A DNA stretch of 64,000 nucleotides from Serpula lacrymans var. lacrymans S7.9. Its lineage: Eukaryota > Basidiomycota > Agaricomycetes > Boletales > Serpulaceae. Under the pieces are notes generated by a model. The model worked only from the letters and a program-made list of their open reading frames with translations, was not told where the DNA came from and made no database searches. This document shows, one piece after another, positions 1 to 10,107 of this stretch; within the stretch, counting starts at the first letter, position 1; every line of letters begins with the position of its first letter. Where the stretch lies: the NCBI RefSeq assembly GCF_000218685.1, contig NW_006763294.1, forward strand, positions 2,627,174 to 2,691,173. The letters run 5' to 3'. Both the position numbers and the translations under genes were made by a program.

Positions 1-5
1 AGTGT

Positions 6-1821
6 TGTCAGGGAGCAAAGTTGATTGGGAGCATGGAGAGGTGTCGATAACGAATCAAGTATTGAAAAAAAGTCGCCTGTGCCGGATGCAGGCGCAGTGG
101 CACGTGTAATAGTAATTAATATTGCCGTTTTTGAACTTGTGGCTGATCAGCACCACCTCTATTAGGCAATCCAGTCACGGTCACCTTTGCTTTTCCATCC
201 GGTACTTTCCGCGTTTCGGCATTTCGGCAAATTTTTGCGTCCCCACTGGTTACACATTGCATTGCACCCTCATTTTTATCCTTTCCCGTACTCCCCTTCC
301 TTTGCCTGGCCCCACCATGGGCCCCTTCCTCTCCTTTTTATTCTCACCTGATGGTCATTTCTGGATCCCCATTCTAATCCACTTTTCCGTCACCTCCACC
401 CTCCTCCTCCTCATCTTATTTGCACCCCCACCATTTCTGATGTCACCACTTCCTATCCGCTTCTGTCACCGATCCGTTGACTACCACGTGCCACTGCTGA
501 TATCAGCAAAGCCCCGGCGGCCGGTCCAAATAGGGCAACAGGTCCATCTTCATGACATCGATCTGCCATCATATACTATCAAAACATTGGTCGCTCGTCT
601 TGCCTGGTTGGAGCGTGGGTGGGTAGTTTTTGAGCTGGAGAAGGTTCATCCCCTTGCGTCGCCCATGTTCATTGCTGTCCCATTCACTTGGGTACACTTA
701 TCTTTTGTCCATCGTCTTTGCTACAGCTACACCTACCACACGCTGCCTGGGACTCACTTGTTCCAAATTGGAACTACTCCTCTCCCTCCCTCGTTTGATC
801 AGGTGGTCCAACACAACCAGTCCATTGGTAAGACCATGGAACTGTCGGATTTGGACTAGGTGGTGGACCGGTGGCTCCAGTTTCTTTTTCTTCAGCAGAA
901 CATTCATTTACAGTGCGATTATTTTTGATTTTTGAATCATTTTTATGGACACATATTTTTTTAGAATGCCTGACTGACAATAAAGGAACTGTGTTGATAC
1001 TGATAGTGTTTTGCCTTGCCCTTTTTTTACTGCATCTTCCCATGACATCATGATTTTCCTGCTCTCTTTTTGCTATTGGACTTTACTTTATGGCTGTACA
1101 AACCTGTGACATTACTCACAGCATTCATTGTTCTATCTCTTTCTTTTCCTTTTTTGACAATCTTATCCTGTACTACCTACGCAGGATTCGTCAGCGTACA
1201 TTCCTTCCTTCATATTCTTTCTCATTCTTTTTGCACAGCTATACTGTGCATAGCCTACTTTTCTTTTACTATATAAACCCCTGTATTTTACCTTGTAAAA
1301 AAAAAAAAAACAACAAGAAATCCAATCCAGACTTCTTCTCTACTCTCAAGTTCACTACTCTGCTACTTGTGATCCAGTGTGGTCACAACACTTCCCACTT
1401 CTACCACTGTCAACTGCTGTCATTGTCACTTCCCACTTTTGAAGTCATTGTCATCCCTTTCGATTAGAGTCCTTCTGAGCACTACAGTTTGTGCGTCAGG
1501 AGCCTGCTATCACTGGGAACCTCGTCATATTGTCGTTCTCAAACCTACCTTGTGCTACGATTAGCAAGGTAGTGCTCGTCTATACTTGTCACCAAGCCCC
1601 TATCCTTCTATAAATTCAACTATCCCTCCTCCTCAAAACCCACACTCATACACCACTGGGTTTTACTTTGAAGGATCTTTATACGTACCACCCCACGAAC
1701 AACCAGACCACTCCACTGTTCTAGGAGGCAAAGCCCATAAACAAGTTCCGTGGAATCTGGGAGGATTGTGTGTTAGTTTGTTTTGTGTGTGGTTTTCTAA
1801 CAACAGTTCTCATCATCAACA
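6..1821 (+). mobile_element. LTR-like 1.8 kb repeat, copy 1
   Basis: First of four copies of one repeat family; the others are at 4776-6505, 53845-55709 and 60899-62718. The consensus ends are TGTCATGCACC at the 5' side and ATCATCGACA at the 3' side, so it has TG...CA termini like an LTR. This copy begins TGTCAGGGAG and ends ATCATCAACA. It carries an ORF at 317-859, an AATAAA at about 979, a TATA-like TATATAAA at 1270-1277 and an A-run near 1299. The right end abuts a KDZ transposase remnant. No target-site duplication is visible. No internal region of the same family was found, so it is either a solo LTR or a non-autonomous element. Confidence 0.75.
317..859 (+). CDS. 180-aa membrane-anchored protein encoded inside repeat copy 1
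   Basis: I do not recognise the family. The ATG sits in a strong eukaryotic context (CCCACCATGG) that is kept in all four repeat copies, and the frame runs 180 codons to TAG. Residues about 16-42 are strongly hydrophobic (FWIPILIHF...LLLLILF) and look like one membrane span or signal anchor, followed by a roughly 135-residue soluble part ending in SDLD. The frame is also open upstream of this ATG, but only from a non-ATG codon, and length changes between copies fall in that upstream part, so I place the start here. It lies upstream of the repeat's TATA-like box, in the position of U3 if the repeat is an LTR. Whether it is expressed is unknown. Confidence 0.5.
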   Translation: MGPFLSFLFSPDGHFWIPILIHFSVTSTLLLLILFAPPPFLMSPLPIRFCHRSVDYHVPLLISAKPRRPVQIGQQVHLHDIDLPSYTIKTLVARLAWLERGWVVFELEKVHPLASPMFIAVPFTWVHLSFVHRLCYSYTYHTLPGTHLFQIGTTPLPPSFDQVVQHNQSIGKTMELSDLD

Positions 1822-2527
1822 ACGGATGACACAGGACGGACCAAATCGAGCAATACAATATCTGCGCAACAGCTGAACTTGTGTTTTTGTTGAATGAGGA
1901 CCTCAATGATCCAGCAGATGTGGTGAGTGTTATCTGTGTGATAGACAATGTAGTGTCCAACTTCAACTTTGTCTCCATTCTCAACAATCATACTTCAGCA
2001 GGGCTGATAATACCTTGCGTGGAATGGGGCTCCAAAATATAGTGATGACTTTGTTTTCTCCCATACGCATTGCAGCTTCTTGCTGAATGTACAATGGCTT
2101 AGTTGTATGAAGTGTTAGCAAAAGAATTAATAGCTTTTTCTGAGCTTACCTTTGAGAATCTCTTTAATTCTAGGCAACTGAGTCTCTGGATGATAGCAGG
2201 TGAATTTTGACAAACCTCTCTGGGAAATTGCCCTGCTGTTATCCACTCCTTCTTCTTACTCCCATCAGATGCTTCAACCTTGATTTTGAAGTAGCCACCA
2301 CTGATTAGATGGTGCAGCCACATTAAACCAATAGCACTTTGTGCACTATTACAGGAGGGAGCAAGGCGGTTTGAATTGATACACCAGCTGTGAATTACAC
2401 TGTTGAAGGACTTGAATGATTCTGTAGCAAAGTTTATAGCTGGGCCAAACTGACAAATATGGCAGAGGATGTGTAGAATAAGGTGGAATTTCAGTTTGTT
2501 AAACCATTGTGGTGACCATTTGGGAAC
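1822..2527 (-). pseudogene. KDZ-type (Kyakuja-Dileera-Zisupton) transposase C-terminal remnant
   Basis: Minus-strand reading gives WFNKLKFH, then [16 protein letters not shown], then a SNRLAPS motif and HHLISGGYF. This series matches, from memory of the family, the C-terminal part of the KDZ transposases common in agaricomycetes (WFNKPKFH, FGPA-x-FATE-x-FESFN, SNRxAPS, LLSGGYF). A further segment at 1797-1991 (VGHYIVYH...HICWIIEVLI) resembles their C-terminal domain. The frames are broken by stops and the N-terminal catalytic part is missing. It is fused directly to a gypsy RNase H at about 2528 and cut on the other side by repeat copy 1. The family call is from remembered motifs, not an alignment. 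Confidence 0.6.
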
Positions 2528-4349
2528 ATAAATAAGGAAGCTTTGTCCTTTCGCATTGATCAGATAATGCCTCCACTCTTCTAATGCCGTCATGATGGCT
2601 AGGAGTTCTTTATTGTAGATCTCATAGTTGTGTCCTGTCAGATTCAATGCTTTTGAGAGATATGCGATAGGTTTCTATATGACATCCTGTTGTTGTGATA
2701 ACACCACCCCCATGGCAAAATCACTGCTGTCTGCTTCTACTTTGTACTTCCCATTATTGGCTGGTAAGGCAAGTACTGGGGTGGAACTAACTTGATGTTT
2801 GAGTTCTTTGAATGCTTTTTGTTGTCTTGGTCCACAAGTAAACTCTTCTTTTCCAGTCAATCTGGTCAGTGGTTTGGCAATCAACCCAAACTCTTCAATG
2901 AAGCATCTATAGAAATTGACAAAGCCTAAGAATGCTTGTACTTCCTTCTTTGACTTGCATTCTGGCCAGTCTAGAATCCCTTTTATTTTAATTGGGTCCA
3001 TGCAGATTTCATTTTGTGATATGATTAGACCAAGGTATTTTAACAAGGTTTTTTCAAAATCACATTTTTCCAAGTATAAGTGATTCTTTCGTAATGTATC
3101 AAGTACTCTGCACATCATTGCCCAATGTTCCTCAATCACTGTTGTGAAGATCATGATGTCATCAAGGTATATTATGACCTTTCCTTCATCAATCAGATCT
3201 TTAAATAGTGCATTCATCATTATTTGAAAAGTTGCCAGTGAATTTGTGAGACCAAAGAACATTACTAGTGGTTCATACAACCCCCTATTCATTCTGAAGG
3301 CTGTTTTCTCTTCATCTCCTTCTACAATTTGAATGTTATTATACCCCCATTGTATATCCAGCTTTGTGAAGTATTTGGCTTCCATGTAGTTTGTTTACCA
3401 GTTCATTTATCAATGTCAGTGGATATTGGTTTTTGATGATGATATCATTCAATTTTCTGTAGTCTTCTACCGGTCTGAGCTTTCCATTTTTCTTTTTGAT
3501 GAAGAAGAATGGTGAGGCAAATGGTGATTTGGATAGGTGTATTCTTCCCAATTCCAAAATTTCTTTGATGAATGCGTCTAATTGTTCCTGCTCTCCTAAT
3601 GCTAAGGGATATACTTTGCAGTCTAATTTGTGTTCCCATGGGATCAGTTCTATGGCATGATCCCATTCTCGTCTTTCTGGGAGTGCATTGAAATTCTCTT
3701 TGTTGAATATGTCTTTGTAATTGGGGAGATATTTTGGAACTATCTTGTCGAAACCTCCTTCCTTTTAATCTTTCCCAGCAGCCTCGGCAAGTTGTTGTGC
3801 AGTTGTGCCTGTGGCTCTTATCTGGTAGAGATGTTCTGGAATCTCAGTCTCTTCATAGTTCAGTAAATCTACTTGGATTAGCTGATCCCCTTCTGACAAG
3901 TCTACTTCTTCAGAGCATGTTTCCGGGTCTTCCTCTGGATCAGAGAATTAGACCTTTTGTTTGCATTCTTCCGGACATCTTTCAAACTCTGGATCTGACT
4001 CTTTCCGGTTAATGTTTGGATTGTGTTTTTGTAACCATTTGTGTCCTAAGAACATTTGTCCACTGCCAAGATTTGTGACAGCAAAGTGAATTCTTTCAGA
4101 ATGATCACCTATTTCCATTTTAAGTTCTACAAACTCTTTGATGGCTCTATTTTTGTTCAGAGTTCCATCAGCATTGTAAACTGGTATTATACTTGGGATT
4201 TTATGTGTTTGATACTCCTGCTTCTTTACAAGTTTGGAGTCTATGCAGCTTCCTGTACATCTGCTATCTAATAGTGCTTGGATTGTTGTTGATCTTTGCG
4301 TGTCTAAGGTGGTTAACTTGCAGGTAATGTTCATTTGATCTCCCTGCAT
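2528..4349 (-). pseudogene. Decayed Ty3/gypsy pol: protease, reverse transcriptase, start of RNase H
   Basis: Three broken minus-strand frames in pol order. At 4349-3948 is a retropepsin domain whose active site reads LLDSRCTGS; gypsy proteases have DSG, so the essential Gly is changed to Arg by one G-to-A change. At 3666-2675 is the reverse transcriptase, with [30 protein letters not shown] and the catalytic YLDDIMIF; a frameshift near 3385 splits it. RNase H begins after the RT (EADSSDFAMGVVLSQQ) and ends abruptly after EEWRHYL at about 2528, where KDZ sequence takes over. Integrase and gag are absent. The element is dead. Confidence 0.9.
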
Positions 4350-4386
4350 TCCTCGGATGTACTTTTTTGGAGTATGAAGCTCTAAG

Positions 4387-4775
4387 TGTTACGATAACAC
4401 AATTTTTGGACCTTTCCTTCATTTTCATTCTCCACTTTAACCTTGTATACTTTAGCTTTCACACATGGTGCCACGCGGCACTTCCCCTTTTGTTCAAACT
4501 CCTCTTTCTCGCGCCGTGTTGCCTTTTTCTTATTTTAGATACAACTCTCTCACACAGTGGAGCTGGTCATGCGGGCTAGGCCCCATGACATCATCAGCCA
4601 CTAACTTTATCAACTGTACAGTACATAAGTACAAACACTCTGTATTAGTATATATACCCCAATAGATCCAGGAGACTCCTCAGCGAGTCCTCCTGTTGTA
4701 TATCAACAAACTCTCTGCAGCTTAAAGGGTAACCACTCCCTCATCGCTACCTTTATAGTGTGTTCTTCTGTGCGC
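4387..4775 (+). mobile_element. Probable copia-type solo LTR fragment
   Basis: Begins TGTTACGATAACAC, a start typical of Ty1/copia LTRs. It contains a TATA-like run (TATATACCCC near 4650), then a transcript-leader-like stretch, and is cut at its 3' side by repeat copy 2. It separates the gypsy protease from that copy. The call rests on the terminal motif and layout only; the 3' end is missing, so there is no target-site duplication to test. Confidence 0.4.
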
Positions 4776-6505
4776 TGTCGATGATGAGAACTGCAGTTAG
4801 AAAACCACACACAAAACAAACTAACACACAATCCTCCCAGATTCCACGGAACTTGTTTATGGGCTTTGCCTCCTAGAACAGTGGAGTGGTCTGGTTGTTT
4901 GTGGGGTGGTACGTATAAAGATCCTTCAAAGTAAAACCCAGATGTGTATGAGTGTGGGTTTTGAGGAGGAGGGATAGTTGAATTTATAGAAAGATAGGGG
5001 TTTTGTGGCGAGTATAGATGAGCACTACCTTGCTAATCATAGCACAAGGTAGGTTTGAGAACGACAATATGACGAGGTTCCCAGTGATAGCAGGCTCCTG
5101 ACGCACAGACTGTAGTGCTCAGAAGGACCCTAATCGAAGGGGATGACAATCACTTTCAAAAGTGGGAAGTGACGATGACAGCAGTTGACAGTGGTAGCAG
5201 TGGGAAGTGTTGTGACCACACTGGATCACAAGCAGCAGAGTAGTGAACTTGAAATTAGAGAAGAAGTCTGGAATGGAGTTCTTGTTGTTTTTACAAGGTA
5301 AAATACAGGGGTTTATATAGTAAAAGAAAAGTAGGCTATGCACAGTATAGCTGTGCAAAAAGAATGAGAAAGAATATGAAGGAAGGAATGTACGCTGACG
5401 AATCCTGCGTAGGTAGTACAGGATAAGATTGTCAAAAAAAGGAAAAAGAAAGGGATAGAACAATAAATGCTGTGAGTAATGTCACAGGTTTGTACAGCCA
5501 TAAAGTAAAGTCCAATAGCAAAAAGAAAGCAGGAAAATCATGATGTCATGGGAAGATGCAGTAAAAAAAAGGCAAGGCAAAACACTATCAGTATCAACAC
5601 AGTTCCTTTATTGTACTGAAGAAAAAGAAACTGGAGCCACCGGTCCACCACCTAGTCCAAATCCGACAGTTCCATGATCTTACCAATGGACTGGTTGTGT
5701 TGGACCGCCTGATCAAATGAGGGAGGGAGAGGAGTAGTTCCAATTTGGAACAAGTGAGTCCCAGGCAGCGTGTGGTAGGTGTAGCTGTAGCGAAGACGAT
5801 GGACAAAAGATAAGTGTACCCAAGTGAATGGGACAGCAATGAACATGGGCAACGCAAGGGGATGAACCTTCTCCAGCTCAAAAACTACCCACCCACGCTC
5901 CAACCAGGCAAGACGAGCGACCAATGTTTTGATAGTATATGATGGCAGATCGACGTCATGAAGATGGACCTGTTGCCCTATTTGAACCGGCCGCCGGGGC
6001 TTTGCTGATATCAGCAGTGGCACGTGGTAGTCGACTGATCGGCGACGGAAGCGGATAGGAAGTGGTGACATCAGAAATGGTGGGGGTGCAAATAAGATGA
6101 GGAGGAGGAGGGTGGAGGTGATGAAAAAGTGGATTAGAATGGGAATCCAGAAACAACCGTCAGGTGAGAATAAAAAGGAGAGGAAGGGGCCCATGGTGGG
6201 GCTAGGCAAAGGAAGGGGAGTAAGGGAAACGACAAAAGCGAGGGCACAATGCAATGTGTAGCCAGTGGCGACGCAAAAATTTGCCGAAATGCCGAAACGC
6301 GGAAAGTACTGAATGGAAAAGCAAAGGTGAGCGTGACTGGATTGCCTAATAGAGGTGATGCTGATCAGCCACAAGTTCAAAAGGGGCAATATTAATTACT
6401 ATTCCACGTGGCACTGTGCCTGTGTGGCGCAAAGGCGAGTCTTTTTGAATATTCGCTTCGTTATTGACACCTGTCCATGCTACCAATCAACTTTGGTGCA
6501 TGACA
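4776..6505 (-). mobile_element. LTR-like repeat, copy 2 (inverted relative to copy 1)
   Basis: Reverse-strand copy with intact ends (TGTCATGCACC at 6505, TCATCATCGACA ending at 4776). At 1730 bp it is about 90 bp shorter than copies 1 and 4, because the stretch between the ORF and the AATAAA region is deleted near 5620. It keeps the 180-codon ORF and the TATA-like box. Flanks are GCGC and CCGG, so there is no matching duplication. With copy 1 it forms a large inverted repeat enclosing about 2.9 kb of other transposon debris. Confidence 0.75.
5652..6194 (-). CDS. 180-aa membrane-anchored protein encoded inside repeat copy 2
   Basis: Same unrecognised protein as in copy 1: 543 nt from a CCACCATGG start to TAG, no internal stop, same N-terminal hydrophobic span and same SDLD end. 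It differs from the other copies by scattered substitutions (for example FFITS for FSVTS within the membrane span, and RRRSVD for CHRSVD after it). The 90-bp deletion in this copy lies just beyond the stop codon and removes the AATAAA-side sequence, so the frame is spared but transcript ending could be affected. Confidence 0.5.
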   Translation of the reverse strand: MGPFLSFLFSPDGCFWIPILIHFFITSTLLLLILFAPPPFLMSPLPIRFRRRSVDYHVPLLISAKPRRPVQIGQQVHLHDVDLPSYTIKTLVARLAWLERGWVVFELEKVHPLALPMFIAVPFTWVHLSFVHRLRYSYTYHTLPGTHLFQIGTTPLPPSFDQAVQHNQSIGKIMELSDLD

Positions 6506-7109
6506 CCGGATAAGAAACAACTATTGATCCATTTGCTTTTATGTGCCACAAGTTCAAGACAGGATGAGGCCATTCTTTCACGTCACGTCATTGTCATAGG
6601 TTTCCCTGTAACCCAACATGTATTAATATATGGTTTTGGTACATGAATATTAATATTGGCAGGATACGTGATTTGTACAGGCAGAGCATAAACACGAGAG
6701 CAACTAATGAGGAAGGTGGGAGACCAAGGTCAAAAAGGAAGCGTGGATTGATGAGCTGAGTCATGTGTAGCTCACACTAAGCCACTCGGATTTAGGATAC
6801 CGACAGTCTATCATGACAATAGTCTGATTACAAAATCAACAGACGTGTAGATGTCAAGACATAACCCAAACACAATAGGAGACAACATTACCTTGCCTCC
6901 AGCTCATGGAGGCAAACGTCATAACAAAAAGAAAAAATAAAGAAAAAAGAAAAAAAAGACATTATCAATATCCACCCCACACCAACCCCAACCCCTATTC
7001 AGCCCATTCTTTTTGTCCAGCCCCATGACATGTCAACTGACACGCATGATCAAGCAGAACAAAGGGAACAAAAACAGAACAAATAGAACCCCCCAACCGA
7101 TTCCCCCGA
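6506..7109. other. Intergenic, no gene seen
   Basis: Between repeat copy 2 and the U2 gene. AT-rich with an A-rich stretch near 6920-6960. No coding signal or repeat that I recognise. Confidence 0.5.
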
Positions 7110-7300
7110 CGACGCAAGCCATAAAGTGCAGCAGCAAAGGTCAGCGCGCCCTCCGTGTGGCAAGCAGAGCACAAAGGACCAAGGGCGGCAAAAATGAGAT
7201 AACCCAATGAAGGGAAGGCGGTGCCCTCCATAATGGAGGTTAAACTATTAAGAACAGATACTACACTTGATCTAAGCCAAAAGGCCAGAGTGGTGGGGAT
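7110..7300 (-). ncRNA. U2 spliceosomal snRNA
   Basis: Read on the minus strand from 7300, the RNA begins ATCCCCACCA and continues with the near-invariant U2 5' domain: GGCCTTTTGGCTTAGATC, AAGTGTAGTATCTGTTCTT. The GTAGTA branch-point-pairing sequence is at 7264-7259. A Sm-site-like CATTTTTG lies near 7190, about 105 nt from the 5' end as expected, followed by GC-rich sequence able to form the 3' stem-loops. The 5' end is placed by homology and the 3' end is estimated from the usual length of about 190 nt. A TATA-like element lies just upstream. U2 pairs with the intron branch site in the spliceosome, in keeping with this intron-rich genome. Confidence 0.92.
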
Positions 7301-7320
7301 GCGAGTTGGGAGCGCGCGGA

Positions 7321-7328
7321 TTTATATA
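7321..7328 (-). promoter_or_regulatory. TATA box of the U2 snRNA gene
   Basis: TATATAAA on the minus strand about 21-28 nt before the inferred U2 5' end, the usual distance for a TATA element. The upstream sequence is GC-rich. Confidence 0.6.
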
Positions 7329-7460
7329 CAGAGGGGGTGTGCCCGGGCCATAGGGTGGATGAGGTAAGCGGTCGCTTATCGGATGCGGCAAGTCCCTCGA
7401 TCACTCGTATGGATTGGTCCTGCCAACAAATCATACAGCACTCGTGAGAAGCAGCAAACC

Positions 7461-7487
7461 AAAAAAAAAAAAAAAAAAAAAAAAAAA
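7461..7487 (+). repeat. Poly(A) homopolymer, 27 nt
   Basis: Uninterrupted run of 27 A between the U2 gene and the 3' end of the CaM kinase gene. It could be a slippage tract or the trace of a retroposed tail; no retroposed body is recognisable beside it. Confidence 0.8.
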
Positions 7488-7676
7488 GTCAAATTATTGT
7501 AGCACAAACCAAACAACATAAAATGGAGCTATGAGAACACACATACAACAAACACATCTCTATACATATGTAGATTCCTTTTGGCAGCGATATATCATCC
7601 CGTCCACAAATCCGCAACCACAGACACAGAAATAGACTAGTCACATCAGTACAAACATCAAACAGCCCTAGCGTCG

Positions 7677-10059
7677 TCACACATGCTTCGCTTTGAGATC
7701 CACAGCCGCGAGCTTGTCCGCAACTTCCCCAGCTCCTCCAGGCGGCGTCAATGGCTGGCCCTCCGTACGAGGATGCGGGTTCACCAGCTTTTCCTCGCTG
7801 TCGCCCTCGGCTGAAACATCGTTGATTCGCTGCAAACCTTCCTTCTCCGCGTGATCGTGGCCGTTCTCGCCGTGGTGCTCGTTGTGGTGGTGGATCACGT
7901 GTGTGTGCTCCATGACCTCCTTCTCCGACTCTTGCTTGTAGTTGTACACGTCCTCGCCGAGCTTCTGAGCTTCGGGTGAGAGGTGGTGTCTCAGCGTCGA
8001 CATGCGCTTCATCGCCATCATACCCAAAACGGCTTTGCGGACTAGGTTGGCAGACATCAGTGACGATAAATCACAGTGTGTGAGCAAGATACACGTACAC
8101 GTCCTCCTTGCGTCGAATGCCCGTCTGAACTGAGGCAACAAATCTCTTGGGCCTCCACTCTCGCTCTCCACAAAGTGTGGGCTATCGGCGGTGAGCCATG
8201 GGTGAGCGAGGCAATCGGCGGCAGTGGGCCGTGACATGGGGTCAATGGTCAGACATTCGGAGATAAAAGCACGTGCGGTAGGAGATACGTTGCTCCAGTA
8301 TTCCTCTGCGATGGCAGTGGTACGGTTAGTGTCGTAACATCGTAATCTTTGCACAATTGCTGAAAGGAAGGAGATACGCACCGGGTTCAAACCTGTAGTC
8401 ACCAGCGATGATGGCCTCCATCTCTTGGCGCTGGCTGTCGCGATCGAATGGGGTATAACCTACAGATCACAATTGAAGTTTGGACACACGTGCTATAATT
8501 GTAAGCATGTATGACAATGAGCAACGCACCAGCTAGAAGGAAGTATGTGATAACACCCATAGCCCAGATGTCCACTGGTTTGCTGTGGCCGGCTTTGGAG
8601 ATACAATTCTAAGTAAACGACGTGAATACCATGCAATGAAGGACATACTCTTTTTGAAGATTTCGGGTGCCATGTACTGAAGGTAAAAAGTCAGCAACGA
8701 CATCACTCAATTTCCCCTGGGGGGAAAGTGAGGAGGAGGTGGACGCCGACTCACGCCAGGTGTCCCACAGATTTCAGTCAACTGGTGAAGTTTGTTTTCT
8801 TCCATAACACGACTGAGACCAAAGTCCGCGATCATGATGTCCTCCACGTTGTCACCCTTGTTGCGGAAGAGCAAGTTTTCGGGTTTCAAGTCTAGGAACA
8901 AAGATAGGGGGATGATGGGTAAGGTGAAACAGGATATCAAAGAGAATCACCTCTGTGCACGATGCCACAGTCATGGATATACTGGACAGCGCCAAAGATG
9001 GTTCGAACGAGGCCAGCAGCATCACTGGAGAAAAGTGAGTGAATGCGAGTTGGATAAGCGAGTTAGATAAGCGCGGGAAAAGAAGAAATGAGCGATTATC
9101 GATGTATGATTAGGGACTAAAATAGATAAGAAGAGAGACAACAACAAGGGGACTAACGCTTCTGTGTATTGGCCGCGTGCACATATACTGTCGAAAAGCT
9201 CACCACCTGTGCATAGGTCGAAACAGAGGTAGAGGTTATGTGAAGTCTGGTGGGAGGGATGAAAAAGATGGCAGTCGAGATGGAAATGTGGCGGAATGAG
9301 GGAGGCGAGGAGTTACGGCATGATCGTCGAAGATATGGAAAGGGCGATTGTGAGAGGGGAAGGGATGAGATGGTGAGATGCATACCTCAAAATAGTCGTG
9401 AAGGGTGACGATATTGGCATGACCGCTGGATATCCTCTTGAGTACAGCGATCTCGTTGCGGACCTGGAGATGGGGGTGAGTTAGAGCCGTGGATGGCGAT
9501 GAGGGGGGGGATACAGACCATGTGTTCCCTTCCTTCCATGAGTTTCTTGTTAATGACCTTGCAAGCGTAGTATTGGCTGGTCTTGATGTGGATGGCCTCT
9601 TTGACGATGGCATAGGTGCCGCTGCCGAGGGTGCGTCCGGTGCGGTACTGTGCGGTGAGATGAGGGGGAGGGTGTGAGGGGTGGGAGGGGCGGACGTACC
9701 TGGCATGGGACGGTGGTTGGCTGGGAGACCATGATGGTGGATGGGTCGAGCAAGTGTACTGTGCCCTGTGTAAAAGGGCACTACAGTTGGAGGGTAGACG
9801 GCCAGAAATAGAAATAGAGGCCTACTATACTCTCGTTCGGGGCCTTGTCCGGGGCCTGTTCCCGGCCGACAGGACCCGACTGGGGTGGGTCAGCCACTGG
9901 GACCGACTCGTCGGTGGCCTCGTCGGGCGGTGTGGCCGGTGCGGTCGTCCTCAGCGCCGCCTGCTTGCTCGAGGAGGGAGAGAGCGGGACGGAGCGGGCC
10001 GAGTCGCGTCTCTTGCGTGTTGCCCTGTCCTTGAGGTGGTGGCTGACATTGGAGCCCAT
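7677..10059 (-). CDS. Ca2+/calmodulin-dependent protein kinase (CaMK1-like), likely N-myristoylated
   Basis: Ser/Thr kinase acting in calcium signalling. The exons give a glycine loop (GRTLGSGTYAIVKE), the ATP lysine in YYACKVINKK, MEGREHMVRNEIAVLKR, the catalytic HRD (IVHR, DLKPENLL across an intron), DFG (IADFGLSRV), CGTPG and YMAPEIFKK, GHSKPVDIWAMGV, and a C-terminal regulatory part (VRKAVLGMMAMKRM) followed by a His-rich tail ending AKHV. About nine short introns are needed. A start at 9732 (MVSQPTT) would give a normal CMK1. However, an open frame from 10059 (MGSNVSHH, a myristoylation signal with Gly2 and Ser6) joins in phase through a 60-nt GT-AG intron at 9766-9825, and the only TATA-like box lies upstream of it. 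I therefore extend the gene to 10059. The fungal kinase CoPK12 is, from memory, a myristoylated CaMK of this kind. Exon edges are manual. Confidence 0.85.
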
Positions 10060-10090
10060 CGGTGAGTGAGGAATGTGAGAGCAAGGGCTC

Positions 10091-10107
10091 TCTTTATACT
10101 ATATATC
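10091..10107 (-). promoter_or_regulatory. TATA-like box upstream of the CaM kinase gene
   Basis: Minus-strand TATATAGTATAAAG some 35-45 nt before the ATG at 10059. This placement favours transcription that includes the upstream exon. Confidence 0.45.

Noticed and set aside
122..316. Extension of the repeat ORF upstream to a 245-codon frame.
   Set aside because: The upstream part begins at TTG, not ATG, and carries length differences in copy 3. The strong ATG at 317 is conserved in all copies, so the coding part is taken to start there.
6..6505. Interpretation of copies 1 and 2 as the two LTRs of one gypsy element.
   Set aside because: They are inverted relative to each other, whereas LTRs of one element must be direct repeats, and the internal sequence is a chimera of KDZ, gypsy and copia-like debris.
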